Below, piece by piece: positions 1 to 8,240 of a stretch of 64,000 nucleotides of DNA. Source of the DNA: an uncultured Psychroserpens sp. (GTDB taxonomy: Bacteria; Bacteroidota; Bacteroidia; Flavobacteriales; Flavobacteriaceae); assembly GCF_947503375.1 (NCBI RefSeq), contig NZ_CANNDQ010000005.1:248001-312000 (forward strand), read 5' to 3'. The position numbers and the translations under genes were made by a program. The notes beneath the pieces were generated by a model, which was not told the origin of the DNA, did no database searches, and saw only the letters and a list, made by a program, of their open reading frames with translations. Every line of letters begins with the position of its first letter. Positions within the stretch are counted from its first letter, which is position 1.

Positions 1-996
1 ATTTTACACGTAATGCACTATCATGATAGAGATGTTGACTATATGGTTGGTGCCCAGCTTGAAGGCTTCGATGTGATGGTGAAACTTACTGAGGATAATG
101 ACTTTATTGTTTTAGAAGGTGATGAATATTTAAGCTCACCAATAGATAGGCGACCAAAATTTCACTTATATAAGCCTAATATTGCTTTACTGAGTGGTAT
201 TGCTTGGGATCATATCAATGTGTTTCCCACATATGACAATTATGTAGAACAATTTTCAATATTTGTTGATAGTATTACCAATGGCGGAAGCATTAATTAC
301 AATGAAGAAGATCTTGAGGTGAAACGCGTAGTTGAAGCAAGCGAAAATACCATTCGAAAATTAGCTTATCACACACCTGCCTATCGAGTTGAAAACGGAC
401 AAACGTTATTAGAAACTCCTGAAGGTGATTTACCTATAGAGGTTTTTGGCAAACACAACCTTAATAACCTTGCCGGAGCCAAATGGATTTGTCAGCACAT
501 GGGCATTGATGAGGATGATTTCTATGAAGCCATATCAACATTTAAAGGCGCAAGTAAACGTTTAGAGAAAATTGCAGAGAATTCTAAAAGTGTTGCCTAT
601 AAAGATTTTGCGCACTCTCCTAGTAAAGTACAAGCAACAACAAAAGCAGTGAAAGAACAATATGAAACTAGAACTCTAGTAGCCTGTCTTGAACTGCATA
701 CCTATAGTAGTTTGAATGCTGAGTTTTTAAAAGAGTATAAAGGTGCTCTCGATGCTGCAGATGTTGCTGTAGTATTTTATTCACCACATGCAGTCGAGAT
801 TAAAAAATTAGAAGAAGTAACACATGAACAAATAGCAGCTGCATTTGAGCATGATGACTTGATCATCTATACCAATCCTGAAGATTTTAAACAGTTCTTG
901 TTTTCTGAAAATTTTAACGATAAGGCACTACTGCTCATGAGTTCTGGTAACTATGGTGGTTTAAACTTTGATGAAGTAAAACAATTGATAAACTAG
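1..996 (+). CDS. mpl: Mpl-type peptide-UDP-MurNAc ligase (peptidoglycan recycling), 5' end cut off
   Basis: Partial: the reading frame is open to the first base, so roughly the N-terminal 120-130 residues with the ATP P-loop lie outside the window. The visible 331 residues hold the Mur-ligase central-domain end ('GIAWDHINVFPTY', like the 'xFDHADIF' stretch of Mpl), the 'FGKHNLNNLAGA' segment at the domain junction, and the C-terminal domain with 'YKDFAHSPSKVQATTKA'. This matches Mpl rather than MurC. The family attaches recovered L-Ala-D-Glu-meso-DAP tripeptide to UDP-MurNAc in the cytoplasm. Its last bases overlap the convergent PaiB-like gene by 4 bp. Family assignment is firm; substrate is inferred from the family. 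Confidence 0.85.
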   Translation: MLHVMHYHDRDVDYMVGAQLEGFDVMVKLTEDNDFIVLEGDEYLSSPIDRRPKFHLYKPNIALLSGIAWDHINVFPTYDNYVEQFSIFVDSITNGGSINYNEEDLEVKRVVEASENTIRKLAYHTPAYRVENGQTLLETPEGDLPIEVFGKHNLNNLAGAKWICQHMGIDEDDFYEAISTFKGASKRLEKIAENSKSVAYKDFAHSPSKVQATTKAVKEQYETRTLVACLELHTYSSLNAEFLKEYKGALDAADVAVVFYSPHAVEIKKLEEVTHEQIAAAFEHDDLIIYTNPEDFKQFLFSENFNDKALLLMSSGNYGGLNFDEVKQLIN

Positions 997-1586
997 ATAA
1001 ATACTTTATCTAAAAACTGTTTGATACTTTCTTGATTTGCTTGTATCAATTGAGTCCTTGCTGCCTTGGTGTCGCTTGGTTTTTTATCTTGAGATAATTT
1101 AAACTTACCCTCCCAATTAGTAATGGAGATTTCAAACATTTTTATATAGTTTAAATTTCTATTAAGTCTTGGATTGTCTGGTTCTAAGATATATTTATGA
1201 TCTGGAGCCTCTAAGAATTCAGTCATTGTAATTAGTGATTGTTTTAAAGCCGCATTACTCTCAATAGCTTGAACTGTTCCTTTTAAATGCACTTTAATAT
1301 AATTCCACGTTGGCAATTGTGTGGTACCGTAAACACTTGGTGAGATGTAACATTGTGGACCAGAAAAAATAACAGTCACTTCCTTATTACCTTTCAATAG
1401 TTTTGCTTGAGGGTTGTAAATATCTATATGACCTATAAGTTTTTCGTTTTCAAAGATCAAAGGTAAATGTGTTACTAAAGGCTCATTTTTATCTACTGAG
1501 ATGAGTGTTGCTAATGGATAAGCCTTTATAACTTCTATAAGATGATCTTGGTTGTCGTCTAGATGATACTTTGGTGGATAATTCAA
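993..1586 (-). CDS. PaiB-like FMN-binding protein (putative negative transcriptional regulator family)
   Basis: The 197-residue protein matches the PaiB/FMN-binding split-barrel family in length and motifs: 'HLPL' at residues 40-43, 'GPQCYISPSVY' around 76-86 and 'PTWNYIKVHLKG' at 92-103, the family signature for the flavin fold. Family members were named for a repressor role in Bacillus sporulation/protease control, but most are simply flavin- or heme-binding split-barrel proteins, so a regulatory role here is unproven. The only start before the conserved N-terminus is TTG at 1586; no ATG lies upstream before an in-frame stop, so the start is uncertain. Convergent with mpl, divergent from radC. 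Confidence 0.8.
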   Translation of the reverse strand: MNYPPKYHLDDNQDHLIEVIKAYPLATLISVDKNEPLVTHLPLIFENEKLIGHIDIYNPQAKLLKGNKEVTVIFSGPQCYISPSVYGTTQLPTWNYIKVHLKGTVQAIESNAALKQSLITMTEFLEAPDHKYILEPDNPRLNRNLNYIKMFEISITNWEGKFKLSQDKKPSDTKAARTQLIQANQESIKQFLDKVFI

Positions 1587-1628
1587 AACTACAATTCGTG
1601 TATTACAAGGTTTAATCGTCTAAATTTA

Positions 1629-1659
1629 TTGCACCTGAAAGTTACAATATATATCTTTA
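1629..1659 (+). promoter_or_regulatory. Bacteroidota-type promoter of radC, nearly abutting the start codon
   Basis: TTG at 1629-1631, 20 bases, then TATCTTTA at 1652-1659, one mismatch from the TAnnTTTG -7 consensus. The ATG of radC is at 1664, only four bases after the element, so transcription would begin at or very near the start codon (a leaderless or almost leaderless mRNA). Inferred from sequence only. Confidence 0.4.
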
Positions 1660-1663
1660 TCTC

Positions 1664-2362
1664 ATGCACGATAAAACAGCTTCGTTTTCAATAAAGAATT
1701 GGTCACAAGATGACCAACCACGTGAAAAGCTCAGAGACAAAGGCAGGCTTACTTTGAGTGATGCCGAATTGATTGCGATCTTAATTGGTTCAGGTCATCG
1801 AAATGAAAGTGCTGTGGCATTAAGTAAACGTATTTTGGCTACCGTTGATAACAATCTCAACGAATTAGGTAAGTTGTCTTTAAATCAATTGATGGCATTC
1901 AAAGGTATTGGCGAAGCCAAAGCGATTTCAATTACAGCTGCTTTAGAACTAGGGCGAAGACGCAGAAGTGAAGGAGTACTAGAGAAAAATAAAATCACCT
2001 CGAGTAGTTCAGTATTTGAATTGATGCAACCTATCATAGGTGAATTGTCTCACGAAGAGTTTTGGATCATTTATTTAAATAACTCTAATAAGGTCATACA
2101 AAAAAAGCAATTGAGTAAAGGTAGTATTACAGGTACACTAGTAGATGTTAGATTAGTACTTAAAACAGCTCTTGAAGTTGGTGCTGTGGGCTTGATATTA
2201 GTTCACAATCACCCATCAGGAATGATAAAGCCAAGTCAATCAGATAAAGCAATCACAGTAAAATTAAAAGGAGCTGCACATAGTATGGATATTAAAGTTT
2301 TAGATCACCTTGTCATAACTGAAAAAGCCTATTTTAGTTTTGCTGATGAAAATATGTTATAA
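1664..2362 (+). CDS. radC: RadC family JAB/MPN-domain protein
   Basis: 232 residues, the usual RadC length. An N-terminal UPF0758 region is followed by a helix-hairpin-helix ('FKGIGEAKA', about residues 79-87) and a JAMM/MPN metal site 'HNHPSG' at 181-186 with Ser193-Asp194 downstream, the complete zinc-ligand pattern. RadC was named as a DNA-repair protein, but that role in E. coli was later questioned; the MPN fold suggests a metal-dependent hydrolase. Followed 24 bp later by the deacetylase-like gene, then the HAD phosphatase, so these three may be co-transcribed. Confidence 0.93.
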   Translation: MHDKTASFSIKNWSQDDQPREKLRDKGRLTLSDAELIAILIGSGHRNESAVALSKRILATVDNNLNELGKLSLNQLMAFKGIGEAKAISITAALELGRRRRSEGVLEKNKITSSSSVFELMQPIIGELSHEEFWIIYLNNSNKVIQKKQLSKGSITGTLVDVRLVLKTALEVGAVGLILVHNHPSGMIKPSQSDKAITVKLKGAAHSMDIKVLDHLVITEKAYFSFADENML

Positions 2363-2386
2363 TCAATTAGTTTATAAAAAACGTAA

Positions 2387-3688
2387 ATGCTACTAGTATA
2401 TACCCATAAGATCACACCAAGATTACGTTATACATTTAAACACCTATGTACTCGAATTTTAGGTATCCCAGTGTCTTTTACCACGATTATAGAAGAATTC
2501 ATTGCTCATGACAGCTTGAAAATGTCTTATACAAGACAACCTTTGGGGAATGAGATATTTATAAAAAATCACGAATTACTTTTTGAACAAGGGCTTTCTG
2601 ATATCGATATTAATGTACAAAATTGGGAGTACACAAAAGGGTTTTTTAGCACTGGAGAAAAAAGCGCATTGCCATTTGATATTTTTGCTGCTTCATTTTA
2701 TTTGTTAAGCCGTTATGAAGAATACCTTCCACACGTTAAAGACAGTTATGGAAGGTTTACTGCTTCTGAAAGCTTAGCTTTTAAACATCAATTTTTAAAG
2801 CAACCAGTAGTAGATATTTGGGCTTATAAACTGAAAGAACTACTCGAAGACAAATTTGAAAACTTTTCTTTTCCTAACAGAGTCTATAATGTACAACCCG
2901 TTGTAGATGTACCTATGGCCTATTATTTTAGACAAAAAGGACTTATAAGAACTATAGGAGGCATATTCAATGATTTGTTTAGGCTGCGCTTAAGACGACT
3001 CTATCAAAGGTTTTTGGTGTTGTCTGGCTTTAAACGTGACCCTTACGATACTTTCAAATGGATCATCAACAAGCAAAAGCATAGTCAATTTAAGTTTCTG
3101 GTATTCTTCTTAATAGGCGGTTACTCTACTTTTGATAAGAATATAAACATCAATAAAAAGCAATTCGTATCGCTTATCAAATCCGTTGCTGATTATTGCA
3201 ATGTTGGATTAAAAGCGTCCTATTTTGCTTTAGATGATATCGCTGTATTAAAGAAAGAGAAGAAGAAGATTGAATCTATCACAAATTATGAGCTGCAAGC
3301 TACACGTCATTCATTTTCTAAGTTAAATCTCCCAACATCCTATAGGAATTTAATAGAGCTTGAGGTAAATCAAGATTTTACGATGGGTTATATAAACGAA
3401 TTAGGGTTTAGAGCTGGTACGTGTACTCCTTTTTTATTTTATGATCTTGATTATGAAGTACAAACGCCTTTGCTAATCAATTCATTTCATTGTATTGATG
3501 CTGCATTACTCAAACAACAATCACTATTAGACAAAAAGCAAGAGTTACAACGCTTAATACATCAAGTAAAACTTGTAAATGGTACATTTACGCCAATATT
3601 TCATAACTATAGTTTTAGTGATGATGCTAGATGGGAAGGTTATAGAGAATTATTCACAATTATATTAGATTCTGCCAATGAAAATTAA
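2387..3688 (+). CDS. Polysaccharide-deacetylase-like protein with N-terminal DUF7033-type domain
   Basis: 433 residues with no signal peptide. The layout matches the Bacteroidota family annotated as polysaccharide deacetylase: an N-terminal domain ('FDIFAASFYLLSRYEEY', about residues 98-115), then a NodB-like region beginning near 'PVVDVPMAYYFRQKG' and ending with 'FRAGTCTPFLFYDLD'. The catalytic motifs of true NodB enzymes (TFDDG and HxxxH) are not evident; the position usually read as D-x-D appears as 'VVDVP'. Enzymatic activity is therefore uncertain. The 3' end overlaps the next gene by 11 bp, which suggests translational coupling with the HAD phosphatase. Confidence 0.65.
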   Translation: MLLVYTHKITPRLRYTFKHLCTRILGIPVSFTTIIEEFIAHDSLKMSYTRQPLGNEIFIKNHELLFEQGLSDIDINVQNWEYTKGFFSTGEKSALPFDIFAASFYLLSRYEEYLPHVKDSYGRFTASESLAFKHQFLKQPVVDIWAYKLKELLEDKFENFSFPNRVYNVQPVVDVPMAYYFRQKGLIRTIGGIFNDLFRLRLRRLYQRFLVLSGFKRDPYDTFKWIINKQKHSQFKFLVFFLIGGYSTFDKNININKKQFVSLIKSVADYCNVGLKASYFALDDIAVLKKEKKKIESITNYELQATRHSFSKLNLPTSYRNLIELEVNQDFTMGYINELGFRAGTCTPFLFYDLDYEVQTPLLINSFHCIDAALLKQQSLLDKKQELQRLIHQVKLVNGTFTPIFHNYSFSDDARWEGYRELFTIILDSANEN

Positions 3689-4367
3689 AGGAATTAAACA
3701 TGTGTTTTTTGATTTAGATCATACACTTTGGGATTTCGATAAAAACTCAGCACTTACATTTTATAAAATTTTTGATGTTCACCAGCTCAATCTCGATGTG
3801 AAACAATTCTTATCTGTTTATGAACCCATAAACCTCAATTACTGGAAATTGTACCGTGAAGAAAAGATAGACAAGAAGAATCTTAGGTATAAACGCTTGA
3901 AAGATACATTTGATGCTATCGAGTTTAAAGTAGCAGATGATACAATACATCAACTTTCTGAAGATTATATTACATATCTCACAACATTCAATCACCTATT
4001 TGAAGGGACTTTTGAAATTTTAGAACATTTAAAACCAAATTATGAATTGCATATTATAACTAATGGTTTTGAAGAAGCACAACATAAAAAAATGAATAAT
4101 GCTAATATTTCGCATTACTTTGAAACGGTTACAAATTCTGAGATAGCGGGTGTTAAAAAACCAAATCCAATTATTTTTGAACATGCTTTAGAGGTTGCAA
4201 AAGCAAAACCGCAAGAAAGTATTATGATAGGTGATAATATTGAAGCCGATATCATAGGTGCTCTAGACGTAGGTTTTGAAGCAATTCTTTTCAATTACCA
4301 TAACTTTGAAGCTGAACCACATATCAAACAGGTTAATGAACTGTTGGATTTAAAAATGTATCTTTAG
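3678..4367 (+). CDS. yjjG: YjjG-family (non-canonical pyrimidine) nucleotidase, HAD superfamily
   Basis: 229 residues, the usual size of YjjG/YfnB nucleotidases. HAD motif I is 'DLDHT' at residues 12-16 (Asp12 nucleophile, Asp14 acid/base), motif II 'ITNG' at 127-130, motif III Lys161 in 'KKPNP', and motif IV 'GDNIEAD' at 185-191. The helical cap lies between motifs I and II. Family members dephosphorylate dUMP/dTMP and damaged pyrimidine nucleotides in the cytosol; the substrate here is inferred. The start overlaps the preceding gene by 11 bp. Confidence 0.85.
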   Translation: MKIKGIKHVFFDLDHTLWDFDKNSALTFYKIFDVHQLNLDVKQFLSVYEPINLNYWKLYREEKIDKKNLRYKRLKDTFDAIEFKVADDTIHQLSEDYITYLTTFNHLFEGTFEILEHLKPNYELHIITNGFEEAQHKKMNNANISHYFETVTNSEIAGVKKPNPIIFEHALEVAKAKPQESIMIGDNIEADIIGALDVGFEAILFNYHNFEAEPHIKQVNELLDLKMYL

Positions 4368-4410
4368 CACATAATATATTAACAAAATATCAATTTAATA
4401 TAACCTCAAA

Positions 4411-5295
4411 ATGAATAAGCTTTTTTTAGTTATAATACTAGCTTTGGTCTTTGTTTTTAAAGGTTCTTCTCAGGAGGAGATCAATAGCTATAAATACATT
4501 GTAGTACCTCAAAAATTTGCTTTCTTGAATAAAGCTGATAAATTTCAAATTAACTCTTTGACAAAATTTCTATTCAATAAACATGGATATACTGCTTTTT
4601 TTGAAGACGAAGATTTACCATTAGATTTAAGAGACAATAGGTGTTTAGGTTTAAAGGCTAATGTAGAGAAAGTTAAAGGAGGTTTTTTAAGTAGCAAGAT
4701 ACAAATTCATCTTATTGATTGCGATGGCAAAACTGTAGCATCATCTCAAGTAGGTGTAAGTAAAGAAAAAGAATATAAGGTAGCCTATAATCTTGCTTTG
4801 CGGAAAGCTTTTGAAACCTTCAAATTGTTTAATTATAAGTATCAGCCTGACCCTAATATTCTCTCCCGACAACTTAATGATAGAACTGAAAATAAGTTTA
4901 ACAACATCAAAAAAGATGAAGAAGAACAAAAAGAGATAGAGCGTTTAAAACAGGAAATAGAAACACTTAAGAAAAAAGAAGCTCCAGAAGAAGCCGTAGA
5001 TAAAAAAATAGAGATGGTTGAAGTTGAAAAAACAATAAAACCATTAGAGCCAACAAAAAAAGTTGTTAAAACTACTACAAAAGCTGATTTACTTTATGCT
5101 CAACCAACAGAGAATGGATTTCAAATTATAGATACCGAGCCTAAAAAAGTAATGATGTTACTCTATTCAGGACTACCAGATACATTTATAGTTGAAGGTG
5201 AAGATGCAATAGTCTACAAAAAGGGAGAGCACTGGATTTATGCTGAAAATAATGGTAAAACATTGAAGACAAAAGTTGTTACTATTAAATTCTAA
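4411..5295 (+). CDS. Secreted hypothetical protein with coiled-coil segment
   Basis: 294 residues with a clear signal peptide (hydrophobic residues 4-17, cleavage near 'GSSQEE'). A globular part to about residue 150 contains 'LIDCDGKTVASSQVG'. A charged segment follows at about 160-200, rich in Glu/Lys with heptad-like spacing (likely coiled coil), and then a short beta-rich C-terminal part with 'YKKGEHWIYAENNG'. I do not recognise a named domain. It resembles proteins conserved in flavobacteria with unknown function and is probably periplasmic or envelope-associated. It lies 43 bp after the nucleotidase gene and is convergent with rarA. Confidence 0.7.
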   Translation: MNKLFLVIILALVFVFKGSSQEEINSYKYIVVPQKFAFLNKADKFQINSLTKFLFNKHGYTAFFEDEDLPLDLRDNRCLGLKANVEKVKGGFLSSKIQIHLIDCDGKTVASSQVGVSKEKEYKVAYNLALRKAFETFKLFNYKYQPDPNILSRQLNDRTENKFNNIKKDEEEQKEIERLKQEIETLKKKEAPEEAVDKKIEMVEVEKTIKPLEPTKKVVKTTTKADLLYAQPTENGFQIIDTEPKKVMMLLYSGLPDTFIVEGEDAIVYKKGEHWIYAENNGKTLKTKVVTIKF

Positions 5296-5319
5296 TTATT
5301 GAAGTAGGGGTTATCCAGT

Positions 5320-6600
5320 TTAATAATCGTACTTATCCTTCCAACGAGCTTTTAAAAACTCACGTTGTACATTTTCTCTAGCATTTTCTCCAGGGTCATA
5401 TAGCTTAGTATTTTTAATTTCATCTGGAAGAAACTCATGCACTATAAAATTATTCTCATATTTATGAGCGTATTGGTAATCTTCACCATAGCCTAATTCT
5501 TTCATAAGCTTAGTAGGCGCATTACGTATAGATAAAGGTACAGACAAATCTCCGGTGTCTTTAACCAATTGCTGAGCCTTTCCAATAGCTTCGTATGCAG
5601 CATTACTCTTTGGAGATGTTGCCAAATATGTAGCGCATTGACTTAATATGATTCTTGATTCCGGATGCCCAATTGTGGATACTGCCTGAAATGTACTATT
5701 TGCAATAACTAAGGCTGTAGGATTTGCATTACCTATATCTTCACTGGCTAATATAAGTAAGCGTCTAGCGATGAATTTAACGTCTTCTCCACCTTCTATC
5801 ATTCTTGCTAACCAGTATACCGCAGCATTAGGATCGCTGCCTCTAATAGATTTTATAAACGCTGAAATAATGTCGTAATGTTGTTCGCCTGTTTTATCAT
5901 ATCTAACAGTATTGCTTTGAACACGTTTTGTTACAACATCATTAGTAATTATAATTGCTTCCTTTTCATCAAACGAAGTAACTATAAGTTCAAATAGGTT
6001 TAAGAGTTTTCTGGCATCACCACCAGATAAGCGAATTAGTGCTTCGGTTTCCTCTATTGTTATGTTTCTATTAGATAGAATAGAATCTTCCTTTACGGCA
6101 CGATCAAGAAGTGTTTCTAAATCTTCCTTTCCAAATGAATTGAGAATATAAACCTGACAGCGGGATAATAATGCTGGAATAACTTCAAAACTAGGATTCT
6201 CAGTCGTAGCTCCAATAAGTGTCACCCATCCTTTTTCTACCGCTTGCAATAATGAGTCTTGTTGAGATTTGCTAAAACGATGAATTTCATCAATGAAAAG
6301 AATAGGATTTTTCGTTGTGAACAAGCCTCCACTTTTTTTGGCTTTATCTATAACTTCTCTTATGTCTTTAACACCAGAGTTTATAGCACTTAATGTATAG
6401 AAAGGCCTGTTAGAAGTAGTAGCAACAATATTAGCTAAAGTCGTTTTTCCAGTACCTGGAGGTCCCCAAAATATCATTGATGCTATTGCACCTTGGTTTA
6501 ATTGTTGTGTTAATACGCCAGTTTTACCAACTAAATGCGATTGACTTAAGTAGTCATCAAGTGTTTGTGGACGCAATCGTTCGGCTAGAGGTTCATTCAT
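5320..6600 (-). CDS. rarA: Replication-associated recombination protein A (RarA/MgsA), AAA+ ATPase
   Basis: 426 residues, typical for RarA/MgsA/WRNIP1. Walker A 'GPPGTGKT' is at residues 46-53 and Walker B 'FIDEIH' at 102-107, followed by '[11 protein letters not shown]' (sensor 1 region) and 'LSRC' (arginine-finger region). The C-terminal MgsA domain has '[21 protein letters not shown]', a family hallmark given here in part. The protein acts at stalled replication forks with the clamp loader and SSB. Monocistronic by context: convergent with the secreted gene downstream and divergent from the rhomboid gene. Confidence 0.95.
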   Translation of the reverse strand: MNEPLAERLRPQTLDDYLSQSHLVGKTGVLTQQLNQGAIASMIFWGPPGTGKTTLANIVATTSNRPFYTLSAINSGVKDIREVIDKAKKSGGLFTTKNPILFIDEIHRFSKSQQDSLLQAVEKGWVTLIGATTENPSFEVIPALLSRCQVYILNSFGKEDLETLLDRAVKEDSILSNRNITIEETEALIRLSGGDARKLLNLFELIVTSFDEKEAIIITNDVVTKRVQSNTVRYDKTGEQHYDIISAFIKSIRGSDPNAAVYWLARMIEGGEDVKFIARRLLILASEDIGNANPTALVIANSTFQAVSTIGHPESRIILSQCATYLATSPKSNAAYEAIGKAQQLVKDTGDLSVPLSIRNAPTKLMKELGYGEDYQYAHKYENNFIVHEFLPDEIKNTKLYDPGENARENVQREFLKARWKDKYDY

Positions 6601-6688
6601 GATGTAAAATTACAAAAAACGTATGTGACAATATTTCATAGTTTTAATAAATGGATAGTATTTTGATAATAAAGTTTTAAATTTAGTC

Positions 6689-7444
6689 ATGAATAGTGAT
6701 CAACAACATTTTAAATACTCTACTGGAGTTATAGCATATCCTATTTTTTTTGTACTTTCTATATGGATTGTATTTTGGATGCAAGTGCGATTTTTTCCCT
6801 CTATTAAGCGGTTTGGTGTGTATCCTCAAAAGCTTGAAGGTTTATTAGGGGTTTTTACCAGTCCATTAATACATTCAGATATACAGCATTTATATCATAA
6901 CAGTATTCCCTTATTTATATTATCAGTAGCATTATTTTATTTCTATCGGAAAATATCATGGAAAATTATTTTGTATGGAATTGTATTGTCTGGTTTGATC
7001 ACTTGGATTATTGGTAGACCCGCTAATCACATAGGAGCTAGTGGTTTGATTTATGTTTTGGTTAGCTTTATCTTCTTCAAAGGCGTTTTTGCAAAGCATT
7101 ACAGATTAGTAGCATTGTCTTTGATGATTATTTTTCTGTATGGAAGTATGATTTGGTATGTCTTTCCAGTTAAGGAAGGTATGTCATGGGAAGGCCATCT
7201 AGGTGGATTGATTTCTGGTTTTGTATTCGCTATCATTTTTAGAAAATCTGTAGCTAAACCTGAACGTTATGTCTGGCAGCAACCAGATTATAATGAAGAC
7301 GATGATCCATTTTTAAAGCATTTTGATGAAAACGGAAACTTTATAGAAAACCTTGACCCCGAAGTTGGAGAAGCATCTTATACAAAAGCGACTAATGAAA
7401 TAAATCAAAAAATAAATTACATCTATAAACCTGATAAAGATTAA
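6689..7444 (+). CDS. Rhomboid-family intramembrane serine protease
   Basis: 251 residues with about six transmembrane segments between residues 14 and 185. The catalytic serine motif 'GASG' is at 116-119 (Ser118) and the partner His170 is in 'WEGHLGG'. His67 and Asn71 in 'HLYHN' match the H-x3-N oxyanion pair of TM2. All active-site elements are present, so it should be an active protease cutting transmembrane substrates. A soluble, acidic C-terminal tail of about 60 residues faces the cytosol or periplasm. The substrate is unknown. The gene overlaps the convergent rlmB by 4 bp. Confidence 0.9.
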   Translation: MNSDQQHFKYSTGVIAYPIFFVLSIWIVFWMQVRFFPSIKRFGVYPQKLEGLLGVFTSPLIHSDIQHLYHNSIPLFILSVALFYFYRKISWKIILYGIVLSGLITWIIGRPANHIGASGLIYVLVSFIFFKGVFAKHYRLVALSLMIIFLYGSMIWYVFPVKEGMSWEGHLGGLISGFVFAIIFRKSVAKPERYVWQQPDYNEDDDPFLKHFDENGNFIENLDPEVGEASYTKATNEINQKINYIYKPDKD

Positions 7445-8175
7445 AGACGTTGTCTAACTGCCTCGTAGAGAAATGCACCACAAGCAACAGAAACATTTAA
7501 TGAAGCGATCTTACCTAAAATTGGAAGTTTACTTTTTTCGTCTACTATTTTTAAAACCGAAGGATTAATACCCTTTCCTTCAGAGCCCATAATAATTGCG
7601 CAAGGTTCTTTAAATGATGTATCATAAATAGTTTGCTCAGCTTTTTCTGTAGCTGCAATAACCCTTATCCCAGAGGCTTGCATGTAAAAAACCGCATCTT
7701 TTATATGGTCTACTTTGCATATTGGAATTTTAAATATGGCTCCAGCACTTGTTTTTATAGTGTCGCCATTAACTGGAGCACCTCCTTTTTTTTGTATTAT
7801 AATACCAGATACACCAGTACATTCTGCAGTTCTAATTATAGCACCAAAATTACGAACATCACTTAATTGGTCTAAAAGAAGAAAAAGGGGTGTTTTACCA
7901 GACTCAGTTGTATGCATTACTAAATCTTCAATATTGTAAAACGTGATTGGAGCTATTTGTGCTACAGCACCTTGATGATTCTTTTTTGTGAGTTTATTTA
8001 GTTTTTCAACTGGCACATATGATGCGTTGAGACGCTCTTTTCTTAACAGGCTTTCTAGCTCACTAAATAAATCTCCGCGTGATCCTTTTTGAAGAAATAT
8101 TTTGTCAATATTTTCTCCTGATTTTATAGCTTCTATAACAGCTCTGATACCAAAAATTGTAGTCTCTTTTTCCAT
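7441..8175 (-). CDS. rlmB: 23S rRNA (guanosine-2'-O-)-methyltransferase RlmB (TrmH/SpoU family)
   Basis: 244 residues (E. coli RlmB is 243). An N-terminal substrate-binding domain (1-75) is followed by the SPOUT trefoil-knot motifs: motif 1 'DVRNFGAIIRTAE' at 106-118, motif 2 'MGSEGKG' at 196-202 and motif 3 'SLNVSVACG' at 225-233. The family 2'-O-methylates G2251 in the peptidyl-transferase P loop; the closely related tRNA methyltransferase TrmH is a less likely alternative given length and the N-terminal domain. Divergent from the FG-GAP protein gene. Confidence 0.92.
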   Translation of the reverse strand: MEKETTIFGIRAVIEAIKSGENIDKIFLQKGSRGDLFSELESLLRKERLNASYVPVEKLNKLTKKNHQGAVAQIAPITFYNIEDLVMHTTESGKTPLFLLLDQLSDVRNFGAIIRTAECTGVSGIIIQKKGGAPVNGDTIKTSAGAIFKIPICKVDHIKDAVFYMQASGIRVIAATEKAEQTIYDTSFKEPCAIIMGSEGKGINPSVLKIVDEKSKLPILGKIASLNVSVACGAFLYEAVRQRL

Positions 8176-8240
8176 GCGATAAAGGTATAAAAAACCTATT
8201 GTTATTAAGCTAAATGACTATTTTTTTATAAATTTACAAA

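Noticed and set aside
1584..1591. Minus-strand TAGTTTTG as a promoter of the PaiB-like gene
   Set aside because: It contains the only usable start codon (TTG 1586) and has no TTG at -33, so it would transcribe from inside the gene.
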